From: Cinnamomum chago
Taxonomy: Eukaryota > Streptophyta > Magnoliopsida > Laurales > Lauraceae
Direction of reading: 5' to 3'
Assembly (NCBI GenBank): GCA_038049695.1
Contig: CP142458.1
Span: 43,617,501-43,681,500 of the forward strand
Length of the DNA stretch: 64,000 bases
Shown: in pieces, positions 10,564 through 21,789 of the stretch
Position numbering within the stretch: position 1 is the stretch's first letter
Layout of the letters: each line of letters opens with the position of its first letter
Notes under the pieces: model-generated
The model's input: the letters and a program-made list of their open reading frames with translations, nothing else
Database searches by the model: none
Told to the model about the DNA's origin: nothing
Position numbers and translations under genes: made by a program

Positions 10564-10665
10564 CTACATGACGTCATCAGCACGCCACTCAACTAACTGT
10601 TGCGGTTCTACGACCGCCTCCTCATGCTCCTCCTCGGGATAACCAACAACGGGACCTGAGTACCA
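10564..10665 (-). CDS. Conserved LTR mini-frame, copy in L1
   Basis: 33 codons and a stop: W-Y-S-G, then G-Y-P-E-E-E-H-E-E-A, E-P, E-W-R-A-D-D-V-M, stop. It has exactly the same length as the D and array copies, although much of the nucleotide sequence differs. Conserved residues use different third bases (the two Asp codons, Glu and Pro before the middle), which suggests selection on the peptide. ACTCAG|GT is in the same position as the acceptor-like site elsewhere. Confidence 0.45.
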   Translation of the reverse strand, partial: WYSGPVVGYPEEEHEEAVVEPQQLVEWRADDVM

Positions 10666-11642
10666 AAGAGTAGGTCAAACACGACGGTTTGGCAAATGGT
10701 AAAACACAATGACAATATGAAAATACATGAATTCACCTCCAAAAACATTTGAACCTGTATCAATAACAATTTCTCTAAACAAGATAAAACATTTATTCAA
10801 AATACGAGTATGCATCATAAAACATGTAAAGGTAACCAAGGGAACGGGTAACAATCAAGATGGCAACCACACGAAGCTAAGTCCTTTATCACTAAAGTGA
10901 TAGAGCAATAACTAGGCACTAATCTCAGTCATTCGCGGTGAGGAGAAACAATGGATCTTTTAAATACATATACATATACTATACATGACCACGGTAGCAA
11001 ACCGGGCATTGGGGACCACAGTAGCAATCTGCGGCATCGGGACAAGACCACGGTAATAACCGGTAGTGGGATCCAAATTGCAGCTGGCGGGACAAGAGGG
11101 GGATCTCCAAGTCAGTGGATCAGACCAACAGGGTTATCCAAGCTTAGTGGTGCCGACTCATAGGTCAAATACAATCGAGACATATGCAATTAATCAAGTA
11201 CAATAAATACACGGGCAAGACGGGGGTGCTCAAGGGCACACTCTCATTTCATGTGGTGCAATGCACTTCAAGACAAGTAGTTATATCAAGTGTAATTCAA
11301 TGCTTTTGGGAAAACAAGGCACGCAGTATAAACCTCAGGATCGATAAAGTACAGTAAACAATTGACATTTCGGGTAAAATATCTATTTGAAGTGAATAGG
11401 GACTCCGTATGTCAGTCTACTAACAATCTGGTACTCTTTGAGTTTGGGGACATTCCGGACTCCTTATACACTCCGAATTTTCAAAACCTCAATGACATCT
11501 TCGTGATATGGTTTCTTTCACGAATGGCCTCATACATTGCTTAGCAAATCTCCTTGACATAGAGGGGTTCCCAAAGAATAGTCCCAATAGGTTGAAATAG
11601 TTAAACATGGTCCCAAACATAGCCTTGACCCACAAGGCTCAT

Positions 11643-11912
11643 CGCTCGAGCGGACTGGAGGGTTCGCTCGAGCGAGTAGCTCTCTGGAATGACTGTTTGG
11701 GTGGGTTCGCTCGAGCGAAGTTGAGGTCGCTCGAATGAACTCATTGGGTCGAGCGAAGTTTTTAGTGCGTTCGAACGAACAACTCTCTGGAATAGGTTAT
11801 GGGATGTCCGCTCGAGCGACCAAGGGTACGCTCGAGCGACCAAGTTATTGGAATGCTCCGAACCCTTCTCTGGACAGGTCGCTTGAGCGAAGTGTCATGT
11901 TCGCTCGAGCGA
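11643..11912. repeat. CGCTCGAGCG palindrome cluster in L1
   Basis: About ten copies or near-copies of TCGCTCGAGCGA in 270 bp, some degenerate (for example GTTCGAACGAAC and GCTTGAGC). Spacing is irregular, so it is not a clean tandem array. It lies between the donor-like site at 12488 and the mini-frame at 10665, as in the other Tekay-type LTRs. Confidence 0.85.
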
Positions 11913-12480
11913 ACTGTCCAGAAACTGATTCCGGACCAGTTTAGGTCCTCTCTATCTCTACCTTCTACAATCCCTTTTTAACCACTTTTATACATCAGAT
12001 GAGGAGTCTAAAACTCCATTCAAATAACATCAAATCTTTCACCACATCCATCCCATTCTCCTCCATCCATATCACATTCAATACAAAGAAAGGAAGAAGG
12101 AAACCATTTCACATAAGATATATATTTGAGACAAAACAAGAGGAATTAAATGCTATGAACCAACACATCTCTTGGACCATAATTGTACCATTAATACTCT
12201 ATCATGAATATTCATTTCAAAACAAAGCAATAAATATGCATTAATGGAAAATATCCAAAGTCAATGAAAGCTTAGGAAAAATCATTCATCCACTTGCCTT
12301 GGTCTCTAGTTAGCAAATCAAGCTCTAACAAGTCCTTTAAATCAAAGGCCCAAGCTACAAGGAAATCCCAAAATAAAAACCCTAAAGAGTCAACACATAG
12401 AATAGGAAGAAAGAAGCTTTAATAACAAAGATGGAGATTCCCTTAAGCTAGGAGAACACAATTCTAGAAGAAGAGAAGGA

Positions 12481-12672
12481 TTACTTACTAGTAAGGTCCT
12501 CTAATGGACAAGGTGAGCTCAAAGGAAAAGTCTTGTACTGGAGGGTTTTCTCTAGCAATGGTACCGATAAAGAGCTATGGTGATGATGAATAATGTGATG
12601 ATCTCCTCCTCTCAATTTGTGCAAGGTTGGTGGTGAGTTTGGTGATGGAAAGCAAGAGCAAGAAGAAGGCAA
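12481..12672 (-). other. Candidate first-exon frame in L1 (unproven)
   Basis: A minus-strand frame begins with ATG at 12672, about 60 bp after the TATA box, and ends with a TAA inside a perfect donor sequence: ACTA|GTAAGTAA, cut after 12489. If spliced there and joined to the acceptor at the mini-frame (10659), the phase would match. L2 and L3 have a 2-bp shorter version that would not be in phase, and plus-strand LTRs D and array have no such frame, so a chance match (one in three) is quite possible. The Ser/Pro/His-rich peptide is not recognised. Confidence 0.2.
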
Positions 12673-12732
12673 TGGAAAACCCTAAGTTTTCACTCTTGTG
12701 CTGGAAAAAGGAAATGGAAGGGAAAGGGTTTC

Positions 12733-12740
12733 CTTATAAA
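12733..12740 (-). promoter_or_regulatory. Probable TATA box of L1
   Basis: The minus strand reads TTTATAAG. The same sequence is in L2 (about 15523-15529) and L3 (about 23871-23877), each about 60 bp upstream of the first ATG. Confidence 0.45.
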
Positions 12741-12939
12741 CAAGTGAGGAGTGGGCTCCACTACTAACAATCTAATTTGGGCTGAAAACATGGCTTTCGG
12801 GGCTTCTAATGAATTCGACGAAGAAGAGAAAAGTGATCGTCGAAATATCTAGTTTCCAAAAAGTATAAGTTTCGCGGGTTTCGGGAATATCAAATTTTGG
12901 GTCTAGATTTTTGTGCAGAATGACTGTTTTACCCTCAAG

Positions 12940-12944
12940 GCTAT
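12940..12944. other. GCTAT target site duplication, left copy
   Basis: GCTAT ends the L1 segment immediately before the TGTCGCG end of L2. The identical 5 bp follow L2 at 16032-16036 and follow L3 at 24381-24385. Confidence 0.75.
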
Positions 12945-13359
12945 TGTCGCGACCCCGGACCGGGCCCACGGGACTGATCCGGGATCGGGACATTTATTAA
13001 TGATTGATGATGACACTACATCATTTAATGATTTCATATATTTATTTAATTTCCCACATGTGTCCGCGGTGAGGATATCACAACCATAAATGAATATTTC
13101 TTTTAAGTGCGGATGCGTGTAGCAAATCAAATGATAATTCACTTCTAATCACAAGATAAGTCACATGTATAAACGAGAAGCAGAATGAGCAATGCTCGTT
13201 AGCATGTTACCCAAAGTAAGTTGAAAGTTTATACATTTATCACTTAATTACATTTCCCAAAAATAGAGGCCCACAAGGCCAATATAACCAAAATACCAAT
13301 CCAAAGAATGGTTAAATAGTTTCCCAAAATATATAAAATCTCTCATAGCAACCAAACGT

Positions 13360-13461
13360 CTACATGACGTCATCAGCACGCCACTCAACTAACTGTTGCG
13401 GTTCTACGACCGCCTCCTCGTGCTCCTCCTCGGGATAACCAACAACGGGACCTGAGTACCA
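13360..13461 (-). CDS. Conserved LTR mini-frame, copy in L2
   Basis: Same frame and length as in L1, with the same stop. The nucleotide changes seen relative to L1 are few and include a synonymous one in the acidic stretch (CAT to CAC for His). ACTCAG|GT is kept. Confidence 0.4.
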   Translation of the reverse strand, partial: WYSGPVVGYPEEEHEEAVVEPQQLVEWRADDVM

Positions 13462-14440
13462 AAGAGTAGGTCAAACACGACGATTTGGAAAATGGATAAA
13501 ACACAATGACAATATGAAAATACATGAATTCACCTCCAAAAACATTTGAACCTGTATCAATAACAATTTCTTTAAACAAGATAAAACATTTATTCAAATA
13601 CGGGTATGCATCATAAAACATGTAAAGGTAACCAAGGGAATGGGAAACAATCAAGGTGGCAACCACACGAAGCTATGTCCTCTATCACTAAGGTGATAGA
13701 GCAATAACTAGGCACTGATCTCAGTCACTCGAGGTGAGGAGAAACAGTGGATCTTATAAATACATATACATATACTATACATGACCACGGTAGCGAGCCG
13801 GGCATCGAGGACCACAGTAGCAATCTGCGGCATCGGGACAAGACCACGGTAATAACTGGGTAACGGGATCCAAACTGCAGCTGGCGAGACAAGAGAGGGA
13901 TCTCCAAGTCGGTGGATCAGACCAACAGGGTTATCCAAGCTTAGTGGTGCCGACTCATAGGTGAAATACAATCGAGACATATGCAATTAATCAAGTACAA
14001 TAAATACATGGGCAAGATGGGGGTGCTCAAGGGCACACTATCATTTCATGTGGTGCAATGCAGTTCAAGACAAGTAGCTATATCAAGTGTAATTCAATGC
14101 TTTCGGGAAAACAAGACAGGTAGTATAAATCTCGGGATCGATGAAGTACAGTAAACAATTGACATTTCGGGTAAAATATCTATTTGAAGTGAATAGGGAC
14201 TCCGTATGTCAGTCTACTAACAATCTGGTACTCTTTGAGTTTGGGGACATCCCGAATTCCTTATACACTCCGAATTTTTAAAACCTGAAATGACATCTTC
14301 GTGATATGGTTTCTTTCACGAATGGCCTCATACATTGCTTAGCAAATCTCCTTGACATAGAGGGGTTCCCAAAGAATAGTCCCAATACGTTGAAATAATT
14401 AAACATTGTCCCAAACATAGCCTTGACCCACAAGGCTCAT

Positions 14441-14690
14441 CGCTCGAGCGGACTGGAGAGTTCGCTCGAGTGAGTAGCTCTTTGGAACGGCTGTCTGGGT
14501 GGGTTCGCTCGAGCGAAGTTGAGGTCGCTCGAACGAACTCATTGGGTCGAGCGAAGTTTATAGTGCGTTCGAATGAACAACTCTCTGGAACAGGTTCTGG
14601 GATGTCCGCTCGAGCGACCAAGCCACTGGAATGCTCCGAACCCTTCTCTGGATAGGTCGCTCGAGCGAAGTGTCATGTTCGCTCGAGCGA
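14441..14690. repeat. CGCTCGAGCG palindrome cluster in L2
   Basis: The same cluster as in L1 and L3, but one GGGTACGCTCGAGCGACCAAG-type unit is missing, so L2 has one palindrome fewer. This shows copy-number change within the cluster between otherwise similar LTRs. Confidence 0.8.
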
Positions 14691-15274
14691 ACTGTCCAGA
14701 AACTGATTCCGGACCAGTTCAGCTCCTCTCTATCTCTTCCTTCTACAATCCCTTTTTAGCCACTTTTATACATCAGATGAGGAGTCTAAAACTCCATTCA
14801 AATAACATCAAATCTTTCACCACATCCATCCCATTCTCCTCCATCCATATCACATCCAATCACAAGGAAATAAAGAAGGAAACCATTTCACATAAGTTAT
14901 ATATTTAAGACAAAACAAGAGGAACTAAATACTATGAACCAACACATCCTTATTACCATAAATGCACCATTAATACTTCCATGAACATTTATTTCAAAAC
15001 AAGGTAATAAATAGGCAAAACATAGGCATGAGTGGAAATACCAAAACCATTGAAAACTTATAAAATTCAAATCATCCATTTGCCTTAAGTCTCTATTCAA
15101 GTAAATCAAGCTCTAACAATCTTCCAAGACAATGGTCCAAGCTACAAGGCAAAAACCCCAAAATAAAACCCTAAAAGAGTCAAAACATAGAATAGGAAGA
15201 AAGAAGCTTCAATAACAAAGATGGAGATTCCCTTAAGCTAGGAGAACACAATTCTAGAAGAAGGGAAGGGTTAC

Positions 15275-15460
15275 TTACTTGTAAGGTCCTCTAATGGACA
15301 AGGTGAGCTCAAAGGGAGTCTTGTAATGGAGGGTTTTCTCTAGCAATGGTACCAAAAGAGAGCTATGGTGATGAGGAAGAAGGTGATGATCTCCTTCTCT
15401 CAATTTGTGCAAGGTTGGTGGTGAGTTTGGTGATGGAAAGCAAGAGCAATAAGAAGGCAA
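15275..15460 (-). other. Candidate first-exon frame in L2
   Basis: Homologue of the L1 frame at 12481-12672, starting MPSYCSCFPSP and running into the donor ACAA|GTAAGTAA (15271-15278). A 2-bp difference near 15315 changes the phase, so direct splicing to the mini-frame acceptor would not be in frame. Probably non-coding leader. Confidence 0.15.
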
Positions 15461-16031
15461 TGGAAAACCCTGGATTCACTCTCTTGTGCTGGAAAAAGGA
15501 AATGGAAGGGAAAGGGGTCTCCTTATAAACAAGTGGGGAGTGGGCTCCACTACTAACAATCTAATTGGGCTGAAAACATGGCTTTCGGGGCTTCTAATGG
15601 ATTCGACGAAGAATAGGAATGTGATCGTCGAAATATCTAGTTTCCAAAAAGTATATGTTTAGCGGGTTTCGGGAATATCAAGTTTTGGGTACAGATTTTG
15701 TGCACAATGACTGTTTTGCCCTCAAGGCTATGAAATAGGGTTTCGGGATCTCGAACAGGGACGGGATCAACATAAAAGTTGTAGGGATTAACAATACCAA
15801 TAAGATGAGATTGAAACAATGAATGCAAAATCTCCGATAAATCCTCAAGTGCATGCAAGGTCATAAAAAGGAACCCCCAAAGGGTTCCACTAACACAAGA
15901 CAATCGAAATTCCCCAAAAACTATTTCAAAAGCTATTCCAAACCCAACTTAGCCAAAATCATTAATCAAGCTTAGAACTAACACACGGCTTAATTAGTAC
16001 TAATCGAGTTCTCTCGGGTCGGGGTCTTACA

Positions 16032-16335
16032 GCTATGAAGTCGGGTTTCGGGAACTCAAACGGGGACGGGATCAACATGAAAGTTGTATGGAATAAAAAT
16101 ACCAATAATATGAGATTAAAACAATGAATGCAAAATCTCCGATAAATCCTCAAGCGCATGCATGGTCATAAAAAGGAACCCTCGAAGGGCCCCACTATCA
16201 CAAAGCAATAAAAATTCCCCAAAACTATTTCAAAAGCTAGTCCAAACCGAACTTAGCCAAAATCACTAATCCAGCTTAGAACTAACACACGGCTTAATTA
16301 GTACTAATCGAGTTCACTTGGGCCGGGGTCTTACA
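16032..16335 (-). mobile_element. T1: 5' end segment of an alpha LTR
   Basis: It begins with GCTAT, the target duplication of L2, and ends GGGGTCTTACA, i.e. the TGTAAGACCCC start of a minus-strand LTR next to the purine tract of element A. Together with L1 it makes one LTR split by L2. It is almost identical to T2 at 24381-24684 (about six differences in 304 bp) and clearly different from the matching 5' ends of L2 and L3. Confidence 0.8.
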
Positions 16336-16350
16336 TCCTCCACCCCTTAG
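16336..16350 (-). other. Polypurine tract of element A
   Basis: The minus strand reads CTAAGGGGTGGAGGA directly before the LTR start TGTAAGACCCC, the normal plus-strand priming site. The array has the same tract. Confidence 0.85.
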
Positions 16351-18041
16351 GGCATTTGGTCCTCCAAATGAATTATAAATCTCACCTCCGGTAAAAGATG
16401 TGGATAGTTCTTTTGAACTTGATCTCGTAATTCCCATGTGGCCTCTTTCGGTCCATGATTCTCCCATAGAACCTTTACCCACTGAATAGTCCGTGTCCTC
16501 AACTCTTGTTCCTTCGTATCAATAATCTGAACGGGCTTCTCAACGTAGGTAGCATCCTCTCGAATCCCCAATGGCTCATGCTGGAGTACATGTGAAGGAT
16601 CGGGGACATACTTCTTCAACATAGACACATGGAAAACGTTGTGTACGCCGGATAACTCAAGTGGTAAGGCTAACCTATAAGCCACATCACCAATCTTGCT
16701 CACAATGTCATATGGTCCAATATATCTCCGTGATAACTTGCCCTTCTGTCCAAATCTCAATGTTCCTCTCGTAGGTGACACTTTCAAGAAAACCTTATCT
16801 CCTTCTTTGAACTGTAAATCCCTTCTATGAGAATCTGCATAGCTTTTCTGCCTACTCCGGGCTACCTTCAGACGTTCTTGGATCAATTTCACTTTGTCGC
16901 TGGTTTCACTTACTATCGTCGGTCCATGGAAACTGCGAATTCCTACTTCTTCCCAACAAACCGGTGTCCTACACCTTCTGCCATACAAAGCCTCAAAAGG
17001 AGTCATCCGAATGCTCGAGTGGTAACTATTGTTGTAAGCAAACTCACACAACGGTAGAGTCTCATCCCATTGAGTCTTGAAATCTAACACACAAGCACGG
17101 AGCATATCCTCAAGAGTTTGAATCGTTCTCTCTGATTGACCATCTGTCTGCGGGTGATACGCTGTGCTAAACTGTAGTTTTGTACCCATAGAGTCATGTA
17201 GCGTCTTCCAAAACCTCGAGACAAATCTGCTGTCTCTGTCAGATGTGATAGAAACTGGCTGCCCATGTCGACTGACAATCTCGCTGACAAACAACTCTGC
17301 CAAAAGTAGCATGTGCATCTTCTTCCCTATTTTCATAGCAAGGAAATGCGCTGACTTGGTGAGACGGTCCACAATGACCCATATCGCATCGTTGCTTCTG
17401 CTAGTCCTCGGTAATCCCGAAATAAAGTCCATAGTAATGTGCTCCCATTTCCATTCCGGAATCTCTAGTGGCTGTAACAATCCTGGAGGCCTCTGATGTT
17501 CCGCTTTTATCAACTGACAAGTCATACAACAGGAGACAAATGCTGCAATTTCTCTCTTCATATTGGTCCACCAAAATCTACCCTTCAAGTTCTGATACAT
17601 CTTCGTGCTGCCTGGATGCATAGAGTACTTCGTACTCTGAGCCTCAGTCATGATATCATTCCTCAAGCCTTTAAGGTTAGGCACGCATAGACGGTCACGG
17701 TAGTACAAAACCCCATCAACAATATGGAAATCGGGACGTTTTGCTATGTGCTCTGAAATCTTGGCCAACTCTGGATCTTGCAACTGACTATCCTTGATCT
17801 TCTGAATGAAAGAAGGTTTTGACACTGTCATGTTAGCTAACAAAACACCCTTCCTTAGTGGCTGTAGGTCTAAACTCAACTCTTCAAATTGCTCAAAGAT
17901 ACAAGTGCCACTTAGGTTTGCCAAGCCTACTGATTTCCTACTCAAGGCATCGGTAACTACATTAGCTTTCCCCGGGTGGTATTTGATTGGAAAGTCATAG
18001 TCCTTGATATATTCCATCCATCTTCTCTGCCTCATGTTCAA
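16347..18041 (-). pseudogene. pol: Element A pol, 3' part: end of RNaseH, integrase, chromodomain
   Basis: A 564-codon open segment that is the continuation of the frame ending at 18048 (a TAG replaces CAG between them). It starts at the end of RNaseH ([24 protein letters not shown]), then integrase. The zinc-binding HHCC motif has its first His changed ([12 protein letters not shown]) but keeps CMTC. The DD35E residues are all present ([27 protein letters not shown]). The GPY motif and a chromodomain (PVQIID...VKVLWENH...ATWELRDQV) close the protein. It is the C-terminal half of the Tekay-type polyprotein and cannot be made as part of it without readthrough. Confidence 0.85.
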
Positions 18042-18047
18042 TTCCTT

Positions 18048-19763
18048 CTAAGGAAACAAGTATTGTAAGCTGAGGTGATCGGAGGGGACTTCGAACTTTT
18101 CTCCATAAAGGTAATGTCTCCACATTTTCAATGCGAAAACGACCGCTGCCAACTCAAGATCATGGGTGGCATAGTTCTTCTCGTGATCTTTCAACTGCCT
18201 GGATCCATATGCAATCACTTTTCCTTCTTGCATCAACACATAACCAAGTCCAACATTCGAAGCATCGGTAAAAATGGTAAAACCGCCGCTCCCGGATGGT
18301 AAAGAAAGGACTGGTGCTGTAGTCAATCTCTTCTTTAGCTCTTGAAAACTATCTTCACACTGATCTGTCCACACATATGACACATTCTTCCTTGTCAACT
18401 TCGTCAAAGGTGACGCAATCGACGAAAATCCCTGCACAAACCTCCTGTAATAACCTGCTAAACCCAGAAAACTTCTGATTTCTGTTGCATTCTTCGGTCT
18501 TTCCCAATTCATAACTGCTTCAATCTTGGACGGATCCACTGATAATCCTTCTTTGGAGATGATGTGCCCCAAAAATGCTACTTGTTCCAACCAAAATTCA
18601 CACTTGTTGAGCTTCGCAAACAGCTGATTCTCTCTCAAGAGTTGTAGTGCTATCCTCAAGTGCTCTTCATGCTCTTCTCTAGTCTTGGAGTACACCAAAA
18701 TGTCATCTATGAACACTACAACAAACTGATCGAAATACTCTGCAAATATCTTGTGCATCAACACCATGAACACTTCCGGCGCATTAGTCAACCCAAATGG
18801 CCTCACTAGGAACTCATAGTGGCCATATCTTGTCCGGAAAGTTGTTTTCAACACATCTGATTCTCTAACTCTTAGCTGATGGTAACCGGATCTCAAATCA
18901 ATCTTTGAAAAGTAAGAAGCACCTTGCAATTGATCAAACAATTCATCTATTCTTAGTAATGGATACTTGTTCTTGATGGTCACTTGATTCAATCTTCGGT
19001 AATCTATACACATTCTCATTGAACCATCCTTCTTCTTGACAAACAAAACTGGAGCTCCCCATGGTGAGATGCTCGGTCTCACAAAACCTTTGTCTAACAA
19101 TTCTTGCAACTGAGTCTTCAACTCTCCCAATTCTGCCGGAGCCATTCTATATGGTGCAATAGATATCGGAGCGGTCCATGGTAACAACTCGATAGTGAAA
19201 TCAATCTCCCTGATGGGTGGTAAACCTGGAATCTCCTCCGGAAAAACATCCGGGAACTCCCAAACAATTGGGATCTCCTCCGCCCCTTGGGACCGTTTAT
19301 CCTCCGTGAAAAACGCCAAATTTGCTTCACAACCACTTCTCAAAAGTCTATCAGCCTTCAATGCTGAGACAAACCCTGCACGAGGACTCCTCCTCTCTCC
19401 CTGAAACAACATCCCTGCTGGTGTCTCATCTAACTTGAAAGTTAGGGTCTTATGGAAACAATCCATTGTGGCATGGTATCCTGCCAGCCAATCCATCCCT
19501 AGGATGGCATCAAAATCGAACATCTCTAATAGAATGAGATTTGCGGTTAAAACCACTTCTCCTATCTGGACTGTGCAACTAGGATAATATGTTCTACAAA
19601 TAATTTGTTTGCCTACTGGGGTTGCCACAGTCAAAATAAACTCAAGTTCTCTAGCATGCATATCAATCAATTTAGAAAATTCATGGGATAAGAATGAATG
19701 TGTAGAGCCAGGGTCAAATAAAATCTTAGCTTTTATCCCACAAACAAGACGTGTACCTTCCAC
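18048..19763 (-). pseudogene. pol: Element A pol, 5' part: protease, reverse transcriptase, RNaseH
   Basis: A 571-codon open segment. The protease active site reads FDPGSTHSF, with Pro where Ser or Thr is usual, so protease is probably dead. RT is well preserved, with [29 protein letters not shown] and the catalytic FIDDILVYS. RNaseH has FTDAS and HDLELA, but HSDHRS is changed to PSDHLS before the frame ends at a TAG (18048-18050; CAG in B and the array). Normally this would be one gag-pol frame with the gag upstream and integrase downstream. The CAT GCC ACA ATG stretch at 19464-19476 contains the ATGCCAC used in the array deletion. Confidence 0.85.
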
Positions 19764-21113
19764 TACATTTCCCGCTGCCTCTGCATCAACTCTATTGACC
19801 CCGTAGATTTTCCCTCGATGTTGGGGCCTATTCTGTGCCTGCTGTGGTCTGCCTTGTGGTGCATTCCTATGCTGCTACGGTGCACACTGATTGTGGATCT
19901 GTCCCTGCTGACGAGCCTGTTGTTGTTGTTGTTGTTGTGGTCTATGCTGCTGCTGTTGTGGTGCTTGTTGCTGTAGGGGCCTTGCCTGATTCTGAACAAC
20001 GATTGCATTCTGTGGTGCTGCTGGACGCTGTGCCCCTTGCTGCTGCTACTGATTCTGCCTTGGATAGTCTTTCATCTGATGGGCCATGGAACCACATCTG
20101 AAACATGCTCCTGTGAGTGTACGACACTGTGCACTCTCATGGTTCTTCCCACAATGGGTACAAACCAATGGACCCTGAGCATTCTGTTCTGTCCTCTATC
20201 TCTTGTTCTGATGGTTCCTTTGCTGGTAGTTCTGCTGCTGAGCTTGTCCCTTGCCTTGAACTCTAAGGATCTTGTTGTGACAGTTCTCAAACTTATAGGC
20301 CCTCTTGACCGCTTCATCAAAAGTTGCAGGTGATACTACTCCGGTGGCATCTCTCTCAATAAAAGGGTTAAGTCCTTCAAAGAACTTGGCAATTTTCTTC
20401 TCCACCGTATCCACCAACTCCGGAGCATATCTGGACAATCTCTCGAACTTGGTGAGGTATTCGAGAACTGTCAAACTTCCTTGCACAAGCTGTTGAAATT
20501 CTATGGCCTTTTGCTTCTTGATATGAGCGGGTACATACTTATCATGAAATTGCCTCTTGAAGTTTGCCTAAACCTCTGCCTCAGCCATGGTCCTGTATTC
20601 TTCCCTCACCGTCTTCCACCATCTATCTGCTGTACCGCTAAATAGAGATGATGCTAGCTTCACTCTTTCACCTCCGGTACAATGGAAAATCTCAAAGATG
20701 TTCTCCGTATGTTCCAACCAGTCATCTGCAGCCAATGGATCTTCTATTCCAAGGAACTCTTTCGGAGCTCTCTTCCGAAACCGCTCAAACAAAGCGTTCG
20801 GGTCATCTTGCCTCTGATTGATAACGATTGCGGGCTGAGGTTGAACCAGCTCGGGTCTTCTTTGTAACACTTCTAATAACTGTCTCTGCATATCTGCCAA
20901 TTCTCTAGCATGGTCTTCCTCTCTTTTGAGCATTTGTTCTTGCAACCTAGATTGATTCTCATTAGCTTGACGCAGTTTATCAAGCATTGCCTGCATCATC
21001 TGCTGAAATTGATTCGGTGGGTTGTTATCAGCCCTATCCTCTTCAAGTGGAACTGTGTGATCACTATCGCTAGCAGAAGGGTTTCCATTTACTGGTCTCT
21101 TACGAGGTGGCAT
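19764..21113 (-). pseudogene. gag: Element A gag, broken by stops
   Basis: The start is ATG at 21113 (MPPRKRPVNG), five bases after a splice-acceptor-like CAG. The first segment to 20568 has a coiled-coil-like, Gln/Arg-rich stretch and the capsid pattern FLGIEDPLAADDWLEHTE...DRWWKTV. It stops at TAG and continues around 20486-20196 (YLTKFERLSRYAPELV), stops again, then the zinc knuckles at about 20080-20160: CTHCGKNHESAQC and CFRCGSMAHQMKDY, where the last Cys has become Tyr. A further TAG and a Gln-rich linker follow. At least three stops are TAG where CAG fits. Confidence 0.8.
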
Positions 21114-21117
21114 GATG

Positions 21118-21137
21118 CTGCAAAACAAATTGTTAGC
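21118..21137 (-). other. Candidate 3' splice site before gag of element A
   Basis: The minus strand has GCTAACAATTTGTTTTGCAG, with a branch-point-like CTAAC, a T-rich tract and CAG, four bases before the gag ATG. It corresponds to TACTAAC...TTTTACAG in the array and TAACATTTC...TTGCAG in C. Confidence 0.5.
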
Positions 21138-21258
21138 ACATAAAAATCAAATAAAGGGTTACACATTGCTCACACGATACTAGCTAACGAAGAGTCTAAC
21201 GAATCCTCGCCACGTCCTTAGGATTTCTAGTTTCTTTTAATCGTTTGAAACACGTCTC

Positions 21259-21270
21259 GCTCTGATACTA
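21259..21270 (-). other. Primer binding site of element A (one mismatch)
   Basis: The minus strand reads TAGTATCAGAGC three bases after LTR L3. The second base is A instead of G, a G-to-A change from the canonical TGGTATCAGAGC. Confidence 0.85.
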
Positions 21271-21687
21271 GTCTGTCGCGACCCCGGACCGGGCCCACGG
21301 GACTGATCCGGGATTGGGACATTTATTAATGATTGATGATGATACTACGACATTTAATGATTTCATATATTTATTTAATTTCCCACAGGTGTCCGCGGTG
21401 AGGATATCACAACCATAAATGAATATTTCTTTTAAGTGCGGATGCGTGTAGCAAATCAAATGATAATTCACTTCTAATCACAAGATAAGTCACATGTATA
21501 AACGAGTATCAGAATGAGCAATGATCGTTAGCATGTTATCCAAAGTAAGTTAAAGTTTATACAATTATCACTTAATTACATTTCCCAAAAATAGAGGCCC
21601 ACAAGGCCAATATAACCAAAATACCAATCCAAAGAATGGTTAAATAGTTTCCCAAAATATATAAAGTCTCTCATAGCAACCAAATGT

Positions 21688-21789
21688 CTACATGACGTCA
21701 TCAGCACGCCACTCAACTAACTGTTGCGGTTCTACGACCGCCTCCTCGTGCTCCTCCTCGGGATAACCAACAACGAGACCTGAGTACCA
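21688..21789 (-). CDS. Conserved LTR mini-frame, copy in L3
   Basis: Same frame, length and stop as L1 and L2. One replacement is seen near the start (codon CCC to CTC, Pro to Leu) in the part that is not conserved between families. Confidence 0.4.
   Translation of the reverse strand, partial: WYSGLVVGYPEEEHEEAVVEPQQLVEWRADDVM

Larger units (their letters stand above)
10156..12944 (-). mobile_element. LTR L1, 3' part (subtype alpha)
   Basis: The plus strand starts TGTCGCGACCCC, i.e. a minus-strand LTR ending GGGGTCGCGACA. It runs to 12944, where LTR L2 begins after GCTAT. Its missing 5' part corresponds to the 299 bp after the GCTAT at 16032 (and the copy at 24381), so the complete LTR would be about 3.09 kb. 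It is clearly more diverged from L2 and L3 than they are from each other. It contains the conserved mini-frame, a CGCTCGAGCG palindrome cluster, a splice-donor-like site and a TATA box, all on the minus strand. Confidence 0.85.
12945..16031 (-). mobile_element. LTR L2 (subtype beta), now solo-like, inserted in an alpha LTR
   Basis: A complete 3087-bp LTR (minus strand TGTAAGACCCCGACC...GGGGTCGCGACA) flanked by GCTAT on both sides. It has no PBS or purine tract next to it, so in its present form it is a solo LTR in the middle of the alpha LTR formed by L1 and the 16032-16335 segment. It is close to L3 and unlike L1/T1/T2. All the usual internal landmarks are present. No other genes are seen in it. 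Confidence 0.8.

Noticed and set aside
16032-16335. Simple 305-bp duplication of the LTR 5' end as explanation for T1 and T2
   Set aside because: T1 and T2 start with the same GCTAT that ends L1 at 12944 and are of a different LTR subtype from L2 and L3, so an insertion junction fits better; kept as an alternative test.
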